From Paracoccus contaminans (lineage in GTDB: Bacteria; Pseudomonadota; Alphaproteobacteria; Rhodobacterales; Rhodobacteraceae): a DNA stretch of 64,000 bases. Position numbers and translations under genes: made by a program. This document shows positions 50,312-59,319 of this stretch, piece after piece. Position 1 is the stretch's first letter, and each line of letters begins with the position of its first letter. A model generated the notes under the pieces. The model made no database searches. It was given only the letters and a program-made list of their open reading frames with translations, and was not told the DNA's origin. The stretch is taken from the NCBI RefSeq assembly GCF_002105555.1, contig NZ_CP020612.1, forward strand, positions 1,101,001 through 1,165,000, in the 5' to 3' direction.

Positions 50312-51999
50312 GCCGCCCTCCCGATGTCCGGGCTGGCACGGCCAACGAGCTGGCGGATTTCGCGCTTGTTGAAGCCGAAGGTCATCAGCGCCGAGGCGCG
50401 ATAGCGGGTCAGCCCGAAGTCCTGCCGGAACTCGGGGGGCAGATATTGCAGCTGCTTCTCGGTCGCAGCCTGCTTCAGCCAGCCCTTCGATTTGAACGCG
50501 CTCTCGTCGGTCTCGTATTCGTTCAGCCAGTCATCGGCCTGTGCGAGACAGACCGTCCGCTCCCCCACGCCGAGTAATCGGGGCGCGCGACCCTTCGCAC
50601 CACCCACCGCGTGCCAGCGGCCTTCGAGAAAGAAGATTCCGCCCCAGGCATTGAAGCCATTGGCCATCAGCGCGGCGTCATCGCCGAAGAGATCGACCCA
50701 TGCGAAGCTCGAGCGTTTCAGAAGGTCGATCTCGGACATGATGAAGCCCGAGAGCGGGATGGCATCTGGGCCTTCGCCGGGTTCCTCCACGTCGCGCGCG
50801 AACACCTCGCCGCAGAGAGGGCATTCCATGGCGGCAAGCGGGATCTCCGCTTCGCAAGCCGGGCAAGTCTTGGCCGGGGCGTCGCCGGTCTCGGTCTTGC
50901 CGTCCAGATCGACATCCTGTTCCAGCGTGCCGTGGAGCAGGCTCGATGTCCCAAAATCCAGCACGATGCAGTCGGTCTTGACGATGCCGGGGTGTTCCTC
51001 GGGATCTACTGTGCGCAGGCCCCGCCCGACCATCTGGATCATGGTGGATTTGTAGGAACTCGGCCGCAGCAGCACAATGCAGGAGGTGGGCGGATGGTCC
51101 CAGCCCTCGGTCAGCACCGCCACGTTGACGATCACGCGGATTTCGCCCGCGGCATAGGCGGCGAGGATTCGGCGGCGCGTGCCGGCATCGAGATCGCCAT
51201 GGATGACGGCCGCCGAAACGCCTGCGCCGTTGAAGGCGGCCGCGACGTTTTCGGCATGAGCGACGGTGGAACAGAAGACCACGGTCGGCCGCTCGCTTGC
51301 CTTTTCTTGCCAGTGCCGCACGACCTCATCCGTCACCGGCGCGCGGTTCATGATCTGCGCGACTTCGGTCATGTCGTAGTCGGCAGCGCTCTTGCGCACG
51401 GCACGCAGTTGTTCCTGCACGCCCACGTCGATGACGAAGGTGCGGGGCGGGACGAGGTGACCCGAGGCAATCAGCTCGCCCAGCCGCACCTGGTCGCCGA
51501 CATTGTCGAAGATCTCGCGCAGACCCTTGCGGTCGCCACGGTTCGGCGTCGCCGTGACGCCGAAGATCCGGCAGGCAGGATTGGCACCCCGGACATGATC
51601 GATGATACGGCGATAGCTGTCGGCCACGGCGTGATGCGCCTCGTCGATGACCAGAAGGTCGAGCGCGGGCATCGCCGCCAGATTGGCGGGTCGCGTGAGG
51701 GTCGGCACCATGGCGAAGGTCGCCCGCCCGGCCCAGCTCTTGGCCTCGGCATCGACGACGGAGGTGGTGATGTCAGGCGCGACCCGGCCGAACTTCGCCA
51801 AGTTCTGTGCGGTCAACTCCTCGCGATGCGCGAGGATGCAGGCCTTGGCATCACTGCCCTCAAGGGACTTGGCGACGACGGCCGACAGGGCGATGGTCTT
51901 GCCGAAGCCCGTCGAGGCGATGCTGAGGGTGTTGCCGTGATTGCAGAGCGCAGCGAGGCTGCGCTCCACGAAGAGGCTCTGACGGGGGCGAAGGCGCAT
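50308..51999 (-). CDS. SF2 DEAD/DEAH helicase of the phage replication module
   Basis: A 563-aa helicase of the SSL2/RadD-like type: TGFGKT (motif I, about 30), DEAHH (motif II), TATPNRG (motif III) and QMVGRGLRT (motif VI, about 325). A zinc pair CPAC...CPLC follows (about 383-400). The C-terminal 150 residues are helical. It probably remodels DNA in replication or recombination. The gene sits between the DUF6511-like and DUF669-like genes. Confidence 0.92.
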   Translation of the reverse strand: MRLRPRQSLFVERSLAALCNHGNTLSIASTGFGKTIALSAVVAKSLEGSDAKACILAHREELTAQNLAKFGRVAPDITTSVVDAEAKSWAGRATFAMVPTLTRPANLAAMPALDLLVIDEAHHAVADSYRRIIDHVRGANPACRIFGVTATPNRGDRKGLREIFDNVGDQVRLGELIASGHLVPPRTFVIDVGVQEQLRAVRKSAADYDMTEVAQIMNRAPVTDEVVRHWQEKASERPTVVFCSTVAHAENVAAAFNGAGVSAAVIHGDLDAGTRRRILAAYAAGEIRVIVNVAVLTEGWDHPPTSCIVLLRPSSYKSTMIQMVGRGLRTVDPEEHPGIVKTDCIVLDFGTSSLLHGTLEQDVDLDGKTETGDAPAKTCPACEAEIPLAAMECPLCGEVFARDVEEPGEGPDAIPLSGFIMSEIDLLKRSSFAWVDLFGDDAALMANGFNAWGGIFFLEGRWHAVGGAKGRAPRLLGVGERTVCLAQADDWLNEYETDESAFKSKGWLKQAATEKQLQYLPPEFRQDFGLTRYRASALMTFGFNKREIRQLVGRASPDIGRAA

Positions 52000-52010
52000 G
52001 GATCAGACCC

Positions 52011-52607
52011 TCACTGCGCCCAGGAGGGACGACCCGGCACCGGCGACGCGGGCTGCTGGACCGGCTGCTGCGCCGCTGGTTGCGCGGGCGGGTGATATCC
52101 GGGCTGCGCCGAGAGCCCCATGTGCTGGGCGTAATCCCTATGGTCCGGCGTCACGGCGCTGCGGATTTCGTTCTTGTCGTCGCCGGTGGCATCGGTGCCG
52201 ACATCGATCCGGGCGAGGAACTCGATCCCGTCCAGATCCCCGAGCCCGTTGATCCGGCGCGCCGCTTGCACCTGCGGGGACTGGTCCTTGTCGGAAATCC
52301 CCCGCGCCGAGTTCAGCATGCCGCGGATCATGCTGCGGCCCATGTTGGCCCATTCCGGTCCCTTCGGGCTGTAGAGGCCGATCAGCGTGAAGATCTTGCG
52401 CCGGGCATACTGCCCCTCGGTGACGGTGAACTCGCCGTTGAGGTACACCGCGCCGGTCGAGCCGCGCGTGGCATAGCCGCCCGTCCAGCCTTGCGAGGCA
52501 TCATCGAAACCGCCGGGGCGGATCGTCAGCCGCACCTTGGCCAGCGTGCCCTTGGGGATGAGGTTGGTGTTGGACTGGGCGTCGTTGAAGTCGTTCCAGG
52601 AACCCAT
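52011..52607 (-). CDS. DUF669-like, putative ssDNA-binding protein
   Basis: A 198-aa protein. The stretch LIPKGTLAKVRLTIRPGG, EFTVTEGQYARRKIFTLIGL and MIRGMLNSARGI resembles DUF669, an OB-fold-like partner of phage ATPases. The last 40 residues are Gln/Pro/Ala-rich, like the disordered tail of SSB proteins. It lies 19 bp downstream of the Sak4-like gene, so an annealing or SSB role is likely. The family match is by pattern only. Confidence 0.62.
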   Translation of the reverse strand: MGSWNDFNDAQSNTNLIPKGTLAKVRLTIRPGGFDDASQGWTGGYATRGSTGAVYLNGEFTVTEGQYARRKIFTLIGLYSPKGPEWANMGRSMIRGMLNSARGISDKDQSPQVQAARRINGLGDLDGIEFLARIDVGTDATGDDKNEIRSAVTPDHRDYAQHMGLSAQPGYHPPAQPAAQQPVQQPASPVPGRPSWAQ

Positions 52608-52626
52608 GGGGTGTCTCCTTTGCGGA

Positions 52627-53496
52627 TCAGGATTGCGGATGGGGGTGATCGGCCGCCCCGTCGGCGGGCGGCGTGAAGGTCAGGCGCCTTGGCGCGGGCG
52701 TGCCGGGGGCGCGGATCTTGTCCATCAGGCGGCCGAGATGCGGCTCTTCCACTTGGCCGAGGCGACCGGAACGATCCTTGGCCGGGAAGCCCCAGGCGTT
52801 GATGGTGTGGCAGACGAAGGCGCGGTAGGGATCACCACCATCGGCCTTCAGCTCGGCCATGGTGATCACCTCGTCGACGATCCCTGGCAGCTCGAGCCCG
52901 GTCTTCGAGCCGTCGATCTGCGGCTGGAAGATGCGCCGGTTGAAGTCGTCGAACTTCTCGTCGAGGATCCCGACGAACCAGACGTTGCGCCCCCGGGTGT
53001 GCTGAAGGTGGGTCAGCCAGGCGATCATCTCGCGCCCGTGCAACCCGTAGGCCCCGCGCACATCCGGCTTGCCGGTCTTCTCCGACACCGCCTCGGGCTG
53101 GCACTTGCACCATTGGAAGCAGAGCCGCCCCGCCACGGTGATCGAGTCGACGAAGATCGTGTCGTAGCGATCGAGCGCGGCCGAATCGCCGAACTTCTGG
53201 CAGACGGCAGCATGATGCGCGGGGCTGTAGGGCTGTTCGTCGTGCAGGGCCGGATTGGGCCCGCCGATGAACACCGCGAAATCCCGACACTCCGCCCATG
53301 TGCGCGGCCGGATGCTGTCACCCGGCCAGCCCTCGATGGCCAGATCGCCAGCCTCGAGATCCATGAACAGCGTGCGGGCCGGGTCGAGCGTCCAGAGCAG
53401 GCTGGTCTTGCCGATGCCGGATTTGCCGAAGATGCAGCCCTTGATGCCGCGCGGCTCGGCCAGCCGCTCGTCGGCGGTGATGATGGGCAGGCTCAC
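52627..53496 (-). CDS. Sak4-like RecA-fold ATPase (AAA_24)
   Basis: A 289-aa P-loop protein. Walker A is FGKSGIGKTSLLWTL (about 22-36). Then come FMDLEAGD and Walker B DTIFVDSITVAGR (about 100-112), the AAA_24 pattern of phage Sak4 recombinases. Sak4 works with an ssDNA-binding partner in single-strand annealing, here probably the DUF669-like protein. GTG 53496 overlaps the preceding stop (4 bp). Confidence 0.8.
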   Translation of the reverse strand: MSLPIITADERLAEPRGIKGCIFGKSGIGKTSLLWTLDPARTLFMDLEAGDLAIEGWPGDSIRPRTWAECRDFAVFIGGPNPALHDEQPYSPAHHAAVCQKFGDSAALDRYDTIFVDSITVAGRLCFQWCKCQPEAVSEKTGKPDVRGAYGLHGREMIAWLTHLQHTRGRNVWFVGILDEKFDDFNRRIFQPQIDGSKTGLELPGIVDEVITMAELKADGGDPYRAFVCHTINAWGFPAKDRSGRLGQVEEPHLGRLMDKIRAPGTPAPRRLTFTPPADGAADHPHPQS

Positions 53497-53981
53497 GCGC
53501 GATCCTCCTGCGGCAGGAGATCGATCTTCAGCGTGCCGGTCTTGACGGTGCGGGCGGGCTCGAAGCCCTGGCGGATCGCCTCGGGCCAGGCGATATAGGC
53601 ACGCTCGGGCACCTTGAAGCTGATCTCGACATATTCGGCCGGATCCTCTCCCGCGGCGCGGATGCGCTCGACCATGGCGGCGAGCTTGGCTTGGTCCCAT
53701 TCAACGCGCTTCGGCAGGTCGGCGACCACCGTGAAATCACCGTCGACAATGCGGACGGTACCAGTGTCCTTGCCGCAGGCGCGGCGTGCCTCGGCAGCTC
53801 GGGCGGCGTAGCGTACCTCGAGCGCGGTGGAAAAGCGCGCGGTGACGGCCTTCATCTGCTTGGCCGCGGCGTCGATTTCGCGCTGCAGGGCGGCCAGAAG
53901 CTCGACAGGAAGCTGGGCGATCTCGCCAGCCGGAAGGTTGATCAGCTGATCGATGCTGGGGGTGTTCTGCGGGAACGTCAT
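53493..53981 (-). CDS. Phage protein of unknown function, coiled-coil N-terminus
   Basis: A 162-aa protein. LAALQREIDAAAKQMKAVTARF (about 28-49) is likely coiled coil. A beta-rich half follows (TGTVRIVDGDFTVVADLPKR, GTLKIDLLP). The layout is like Gp157-type recombination helpers, but I see no definite match. It is translationally coupled to the Sak4-like gene. Confidence 0.6.
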   Translation of the reverse strand: MTFPQNTPSIDQLINLPAGEIAQLPVELLAALQREIDAAAKQMKAVTARFSTALEVRYAARAAEARRACGKDTGTVRIVDGDFTVVADLPKRVEWDQAKLAAMVERIRAAGEDPAEYVEISFKVPERAYIAWPEAIRQGFEPARTVKTGTLKIDLLPQEDRA

Positions 53982-54008
53982 GGGGGGCTCCGTGATAGGG
54001 GAATGGGG

Positions 54009-54374
54009 TCAGGCGGCCGCGAGGAGACGCACCGAAAGGGAGGGACCGGCCTGGCGCGGCTTGGTCCGGGCGATGGCGATGTAGGCGAACTGGTCGGGGC
54101 CGATCCGGGCCTGGACGAGGTGGACGAGGCCCTGCTCGGCGGCGCGCAGTGCGGCCGATGCCACCAGGCGAAGGGTGCGCTGCTGTTCAGGGGGCAGTTT
54201 CGAGATGACGGAGGTCGCGTCGACTGCGAGAAAGCCGCGGTGGTAGACGAGCGTCTCCCCGGGTGCGGCCTGCGCGATCCAGGCCGAAAGCCCGACCTCG
54301 TCTAGGGCCGGTCCTCCCGCGCCGAAGATCGACACGACGCCGGTGGCGCGGATGGTGGAATGCCGGGCCATCAT
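54009..54374 (-). CDS. Small phage protein of unknown function
   Basis: A 121-aa protein with no recognised family: GEYLVYHRGFLAVD-like strand (read: GETLVYHRGFLAVDA), then LRLVASAALRAAEQGLVHLVQ and an end FAYIAIARTK. It overlaps the upstream helix-turn-helix gene by ATGA and belongs to the early operon. Confidence 0.6.
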   Translation of the reverse strand: MMARHSTIRATGVVSIFGAGGPALDEVGLSAWIAQAAPGETLVYHRGFLAVDATSVISKLPPEQQRTLRLVASAALRAAEQGLVHLVQARIGPDQFAYIAIARTKPRQAGPSLSVRLLAAA

Positions 54375-54574
54375 GCCGCGCCCCGATCCGCAGTGCTGCG
54401 CCGCTGGCGGGCCTGTTCATAGGCCAGCACATCCTCGAGCCGGTAGACCACACGGCCCCCGATCTTCAGGAAGGCCGGGCCCTCGCCGGTCCAGCGCCAG
54501 CGTTCAAGGGTGCGCGCCGAAATGCTCCAGCGCGCGGCAAGTTCGGTCTGGTTCAGGCAGGTTCTGGTCTGCAT
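54371..54574 (-). CDS. AlpA/excisionase-like helix-turn-helix protein
   Basis: A 67-aa protein, LNQTELAARWSISARTLERW, RWTGEGPAFLKIGGRVVYRL, the MerR-type winged helix of AlpA and excisionase-like proteins. It may act as recombination directionality factor for the integrase or as an early regulator. The place at the head of the early minus-strand operon fits both. Confidence 0.82.
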   Translation of the reverse strand: MQTRTCLNQTELAARWSISARTLERWRWTGEGPAFLKIGGRVVYRLEDVLAYEQARQRRSTADRGAA

Positions 54575-54775
54575 CGTCCTCTCCCGGTGTTTCGTTGGGA
54601 GGAAGATGCACGGTGCGATGCGGGGATGTCGTCGGGATCAGAGTGGGATACGGCGGGGGATCAGCCGGACCGTTTCAATCATGGGGTGAATCGCATGTCG
54701 GAGGGATCGCTATCCCCCTCCATCCCCCGGTGCATCCATCAGAGGGGTTCCGGTAGGAGCCGCGGCGTGTCCGAC

Positions 54776-55525
54776 TCAGACGCCTGCGAGCCGGTATGCC
54801 CCACGCTTGTTCGACTCGATGAGTAGCGGCCAATCTGTCTTGGACTTGAAGACGTCAGCCATCTTGAGGCTGCGCGACCCGGCCTGTGAGAGCACCGCCT
54901 TGCCGCTTTGCCACGGATCGCCCCGCATGGCCGCCGCATGCAGGATCCGCACGACCTGCGCCTGGATCGGACCGAGCCGGAACTCTCGGCCACTGCAGCG
55001 AACGCTTTGGTAGTCGGCCGATGCGTAAAACTTGCCAGCAGGCTTCAGGCCCGAGGCTCCGCCAAAGCCTGTCGCCGCCTCGAAACGATCGCGTTCTTCG
55101 CGCCTTAACACCAGATCCGGCTTGCGGATTTTCAGGCACTCGCGCGAACCGTAGAAGCAGGCATAGTCCGCCTTCGCTGTCCGGAACCGTGTGATGCTGA
55201 CCTCGCCAAGGCGGAAGAGCTGGAAGACGTCGTGAACGTGCAGGTCCAGCAGCCCATTGAACAAGGACCGCTCGGTGGGGATCGAGAAGCAGCGGCCATC
55301 GTCGGTTTCCTCGAAATCACCGAACTCGATGGGAAGGTTCAGGATGCGGACCGACAGCCGCAGCTGGTCGTTCTCGGCCAGATAGACCAGATCGACCTCG
55401 GGCATCGACCAGCGGGCGAGGACTTCCGGCAGGGTGAAATACGCCTTTTCGATCTCCATCCGGGCCCCCGATTCCAATGCAATCTGTTTGGCTTTTGTTC
55501 TAGCCGCTTGACGATCCCAATTCAA
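54776..55525 (-). CDS. Unidentified protein with a winged-helix-like C-terminus, divergent from the repressor
   Basis: A 249-aa protein. The N-terminal part contains YFTLPEVLARWSMPEVDLVY, also an AlpA-like helix pair. The C-terminal part (GREFRLGPIQAQVVRILHAA ... GAYRLAG) resembles a winged helix as in response regulators. Cys residues in the middle (YACFYGSREC) are of unknown role. It faces away from the CI-like repressor across 42 bp (or 108 bp if ATG 55459 is used), a place usual for a phage regulator. I do not recognise the family. Confidence 0.6.
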   Translation of the reverse strand: MNWDRQAARTKAKQIALESGARMEIEKAYFTLPEVLARWSMPEVDLVYLAENDQLRLSVRILNLPIEFGDFEETDDGRCFSIPTERSLFNGLLDLHVHDVFQLFRLGEVSITRFRTAKADYACFYGSRECLKIRKPDLVLRREERDRFEAATGFGGASGLKPAGKFYASADYQSVRCSGREFRLGPIQAQVVRILHAAAMRGDPWQSGKAVLSQAGSRSLKMADVFKSKTDWPLLIESNKRGAYRLAGV

Positions 55526-55567
55526 TCCTGTCTTATCCTATTCCATCCACAGCCCCTTGGGGAAAAG
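55526..55567. promoter_or_regulatory. Short divergent control gap upstream of the repressor
   Basis: An A+T-richer gap of 42 bp holding three ATCC/TCC-type half sites (within 55533-55552). TTGACG at 55509-55514 could be a -35 element for the repressor, but no good -10 at the right spacing is visible. Confidence 0.3.
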
Positions 55568-56245
55568 ATGACCGAACATCACACCCTAGCCGACCGTCTG
55601 CGCGCCCGCTCCGATCAGCTCGGCCTGGCACCGGCCCATGTTGCGGAGATGGCCGGGGTCAACCGCTCCTTCGTCTATGACATCCTGCGCGGACGCTCTT
55701 CGCGCCCCAGCATCGACCGGCTGGCCGATGTCGCCCGCGTGCTGAAAGTAGACCGCGAATGGCTGATCCACGGCATCGGCGAGATCGAGGGCCCCTCCCC
55801 CTTCACCGAGAACCCCGAGGATACCTTCGTGGCGATCGCGCATGCGACGCCCCGCCCCGCCATGGGTGGCGGCGCAGTGGTGACCGAGGATGGCGACACG
55901 CCCGGTCGCGCCTACCACTTCCGCCAGTCGTGGATCCGCCACAAACTCAAGGCCAGCCCGTCGCAGCTCCGGATCATGCATGTGGAAGGCGACAGCATGG
56001 TCCCCACGCTGCAGGACGGGGATGCCGTGCTGGTCGACATGACGCGCCAGTTCCCCAGCCCTCCCGGCATCTTCGTTCTCGACGACGGCATGGGCCTCGT
56101 GGCCAAGCGCCTCGAGCACATCCCCAACAGCGACCCTCCGGCCGTTCGGGTGATCTCGGACAATCCGCTTTACCCCGCGTACGAGCGCACGGCTGACGAG
56201 ATCCGCATCATCGGCCGCATCCGCTGGTTCGCGCGGGAGATTTGA
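55568..56245 (+). CDS. CI/LexA-type repressor with S24 peptidase domain
   Basis: A 225-aa protein. Residues about 8-65 are an XRE helix-turn-helix (LGLAPAHVAEMAGVNRSFVY). The C-terminal half is an S24 serine protease-like domain with Ser143 in EGDSMVPTL and Lys180 in LVAKRLEH as the catalytic pair. It should keep the prophage silent and lose activity upon SOS induction through RecA-helped self-cleavage, though a clear Ala-Gly cleavage site is not evident. It is the only such repressor here and is divergent from the early genes. Confidence 0.92.
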   Translation: MTEHHTLADRLRARSDQLGLAPAHVAEMAGVNRSFVYDILRGRSSRPSIDRLADVARVLKVDREWLIHGIGEIEGPSPFTENPEDTFVAIAHATPRPAMGGGAVVTEDGDTPGRAYHFRQSWIRHKLKASPSQLRIMHVEGDSMVPTLQDGDAVLVDMTRQFPSPPGIFVLDDGMGLVAKRLEHIPNSDPPAVRVISDNPLYPAYERTADEIRIIGRIRWFAREI

Positions 56246-56604
56246 GGATGGGTGGTGCCGCCCTGCGGCCCGGGGCCGGAAACGAAAAAGCGCCCGTGAG
56301 ATTTCTCTCCGGGCGCACTTCTGCGATGATCAGAGGTTGAGTCAAGGGGGCAGGGTTGTCAACGCGTTTTTCTATTTATGTTCAAGGGCGTGAGCGAAGT
56401 ACGAGATTTCAACTTCGTTCCGCGGAAATTCTCAAGGTTGCCCTCACAGTGAGGCTTGGCTAGCCTCCAGATAAGTTGGCGGAGTGTCATGCTTACCCCC
56501 CATTTCGGCCCGTTTTCAGAGGCATGCGATTGCAGGGTGATCTAGCGCAGAAGCCCGGGGGCTTTCCCCGCAAGAGGTGCCGAGCGCCAGTACAGGGGGA
56601 CACG
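56246..56604. other. 359-bp gap after the repressor, with one hairpin
   Basis: No gene is supported. It contains the dyad GCGCCCG (56290-56296) / CGGGCGC (56310-56316). Read on the minus strand the second arm is followed by TTTTTC, like an intrinsic terminator facing left. On the plus strand only an A tract precedes it. It may be a bidirectional barrier between the prophage core and the right-arm operon. An AGGGGGA site precedes the next start. Confidence 0.5.
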
Positions 56605-59319
56605 ATGGATATGACGGGCGCAATAGCCTCGGAAGGCTTCGGCTTGCTGCTGCCTCTCTGGCCGGACCTGCATGCCCTGGCGGCCGAGGCAGAGCAGAAT
56701 GCCGACAAGCTCCCTGATTTTTCGACCATCCGCCTACGCAGCTTTTCGGAGGCCATGGTTTGCCACCTTTTCCGACACCATGGCTTGCCACTGAACGACG
56801 ACGAGAAGCAGTTCGACCGTTTGCAACTGCTGCAACATAATGATCTGCTGGATAGGCGGGTTCTAGGGCTCCTGCACACCATCCGGAAACTCGGAAACAT
56901 CGCCGCGCACGGAAAACGTCCTGTATCGGCAGCTGAAGCCCGCAACCTGGTCGATGACGCCCTTTCGCTGACCGCTTGGTTCTGCCTTGAAATGCGCCCG
57001 GATATCGACTGGCAAGCGCAGCGACGTGCCGCGCCCATAACGCCTACGGCACATCACGAGACCTCGCAGGACATGTGTCCGGCCGTCGGCAGGGAGAAAG
57101 CCGCTGGCTTGGCCACCCTTTTCAGGCCACCGCAGACGCGGATCTCGTTGCGGGACATGTTCGAAGAGGAGCTCACGGCCGACCAGCAGAGGTGTATCTC
57201 GGCGCTCGATAGCTTCCTCGCCGATGACACCCAGCGGGTGTTTCTGCTGAAAGGCTACGCGGGAACGGGGAAAACCTTCCTTGCCGCCGGTATGACCGAG
57301 TTCTTGCTTGCCCAAGGGCGGATGTTCTCGCTTGCGGCCCCGACAGGGCGGGCAGCCAAAGTCATTGCCAAGAAAACGGGGCAGTCAGCGCGAACGATCC
57401 ACAGCCTGATCTACGACTATAACGACATGACCGAGCAGACCGAAGATGACGACGACGGGTCAGCCACCTTCAAGATGATTGCCAAGATCCGGAACAATGA
57501 TGACCCGGTCGATTCTGTTGCCATCATCGACGAAGCGTCGCTCGTATCGAACGTGTATTCCGAAAGTGAATTCTTCCGGTCTGGCAGCGGGCATCTGTTG
57601 CGGGATCTGATCGCGCATGTGGGGTCAACGCATTCAGGCAACGCCCGAAAGATCATCTTCATCGGCGATCCGGCGCAGCTGCCTCCGGTCGGCATGTCGA
57701 CCTCTCCTGCCCTGGACGCGGATTACCTGCGTGAGACCTTCGCGCTTGATGCAGCCAGCTACGAGTTGACCGAAATCGTCCGCCAGAAAGCTGAAAGCGC
57801 GGTAATCCGCAATGTCATGCCCCTGCGCGAAGGCGTCACCAGTGGACGCTTCAGCAGCCTGACCTTCTCTTTCGACGATGACGTCATCCAACTGCCCAAG
57901 GACAGCGTCACGCCTCTCTACATGAAGATCCGCGAAGGACGCGGCCCCCAAGCGCCGATCATCGTGACCCATTCGAACACCGAAGCCGCCAATTTCAACC
58001 GCGCAATCCGGGCCGTACTGTTTCCGGGGAAGGCGTCCGTGGCCGCAGGGGACAGCGTGATCGTAGCGGCCAATGGCTTTTGCGGTCCGCATTACGTCGC
58101 CAATGGTGAAATCCTGCGGATCGACTCAGTTGAAACTACGGTCGAGCGACGGTCGGTGCAGTTGCTCCAGAAGCTCGGCAACAGCAATGTTTCGGAACCC
58201 ATCAATGTTGCGCTAAATTTCCGAGAGGTCATAGTTGCCCTGCCGCAATCGGAGGGTGACGATCTCGTCCTGAAGGCAAAGATACTCGACGATTTTCTGC
58301 ACGGCGACGACGCCAGCCTGGCATCTGCGCAGCAGCGCGCCCTTTACGTCGATTTTCTCAAGCGCCACAAGCATATCGACCGGAAGAAAGATCGTGATGC
58401 GTTCCAGTTGGCGCTGCGTTCGGATCCGTATTTCAACGCTCTTCGCCTCAGGTTTGGCTATGCCATTACCTGCCACAAGGCGCAGGGCGGCGAGTGGAGC
58501 CATGTGATCGTCAGTTGCGCAACCCCGCAGAACCCGCGCTCATCTGACTATTTTCGGTGGCTCTACACGGCCATGACCCGGACCAGCAGCAAGCTGTATC
58601 TTGTCGATCCGCCGGAGATCAGGCTGAAAGCGGCGGGAACCGGCTGGGTTACGCCGTCTTCCACAGAACCTGGCCCACAAAGCCCGGAGGCCGGCCCTCC
58701 CGACCAGCGAGCGATGGCCCCTGAACCAGATGGAAGGGCCCCCTCCCCGCCTATATCGCCACAATCCCTGTTTCGCACATGGCTTCAAACGGAAATCCGC
58801 AACAGGCTGGCTGACACTGGGATCGAGATCGAGGACGTCGCTCACCACCAGTATCGAGAAGCGTATTTCTTCAAGCGAGGCGCAGACGCTGTTCGGATAG
58901 ACATCGGCTACAAGGGCAACTGGACTGTCTCTGGCGTGACATGCCCGAGGCCTGACGGCTTCGCCGAGGAAATCATGGCTCGCATCGCTGGATTGTCGGG
59001 CCAGAAACCAGGAACTGGCACTTCGAGTTCGGCCAGCGCGGGCGCGCCTGACCGACCGTTCTTGCGGGATTTCCATGACCGATTGATTGCCGCGCTGGCG
59101 AAGAAGGGCATCACCGCGGTCAACCTAAAGGAGCAGCAATGGAGCCAGCGCTACGTTATTGCGCGGGGCGCGGACTCGGTCACGGTCGACATCTTCTACA
59201 ACGGCAGGAACCAGTTGACACGGTTCATGCCAATCAATCCATCTCCCACCCCGACACCATCACTCATCTCGCTGCAAGATGATGTCGGAACCGTTCTGAC
59301 CGTCGAGGTTCACCCTTGA
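56605..59319 (+). CDS. RecD-like SF1 helicase with HEPN-like N-terminus and duplicated C-terminal domain
   Basis: A 904-aa protein. Residues about 10-140 resemble DUF4145, a HEPN-type helical domain (LLHTIRKLGNIAAHGKR with the Arg and His spaced as in that family). Residues about 185-660 are a RecD/Dda-like helicase: KGYAGTGKTFLAAG (about 216), IIDEASLVS (about 308), FIGDPAQLPPVG and ITCHKAQGGEW (about 620). After a Pro-rich linker, two copies of a domain of about 57 aa follow, sharing RGAD[AS]V-x-[IV]DI-x-Y-x-G. Start ATG 56605 after AGGGGGA. Stop overlaps the next gene by TTGA. Likely a defence helicase carried on the prophage arm (inference). Confidence 0.78.
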   Translation: MDMTGAIASEGFGLLLPLWPDLHALAAEAEQNADKLPDFSTIRLRSFSEAMVCHLFRHHGLPLNDDEKQFDRLQLLQHNDLLDRRVLGLLHTIRKLGNIAAHGKRPVSAAEARNLVDDALSLTAWFCLEMRPDIDWQAQRRAAPITPTAHHETSQDMCPAVGREKAAGLATLFRPPQTRISLRDMFEEELTADQQRCISALDSFLADDTQRVFLLKGYAGTGKTFLAAGMTEFLLAQGRMFSLAAPTGRAAKVIAKKTGQSARTIHSLIYDYNDMTEQTEDDDDGSATFKMIAKIRNNDDPVDSVAIIDEASLVSNVYSESEFFRSGSGHLLRDLIAHVGSTHSGNARKIIFIGDPAQLPPVGMSTSPALDADYLRETFALDAASYELTEIVRQKAESAVIRNVMPLREGVTSGRFSSLTFSFDDDVIQLPKDSVTPLYMKIREGRGPQAPIIVTHSNTEAANFNRAIRAVLFPGKASVAAGDSVIVAANGFCGPHYVANGEILRIDSVETTVERRSVQLLQKLGNSNVSEPINVALNFREVIVALPQSEGDDLVLKAKILDDFLHGDDASLASAQQRALYVDFLKRHKHIDRKKDRDAFQLALRSDPYFNALRLRFGYAITCHKAQGGEWSHVIVSCATPQNPRSSDYFRWLYTAMTRTSSKLYLVDPPEIRLKAAGTGWVTPSSTEPGPQSPEAGPPDQRAMAPEPDGRAPSPPISPQSLFRTWLQTEIRNRLADTGIEIEDVAHHQYREAYFFKRGADAVRIDIGYKGNWTVSGVTCPRPDGFAEEIMARIAGLSGQKPGTGTSSSASAGAPDRPFLRDFHDRLIAALAKKGITAVNLKEQQWSQRYVIARGADSVTVDIFYNGRNQLTRFMPINPSPTPTPSLISLQDDVGTVLTVEVHP

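Noticed and set aside
54371..54574. Confident call as excisionase
   Set aside because: AlpA-like proteins have several roles and it is 50 kb from the integrase in linear order, although near it on the circle; kept as a possibility only.
56290..56316. Rho-independent terminator of the CI-like repressor on the plus strand
   Set aside because: The T tract is on the opposite strand, so it fits leftward transcripts better; it is listed only as part of the gap.
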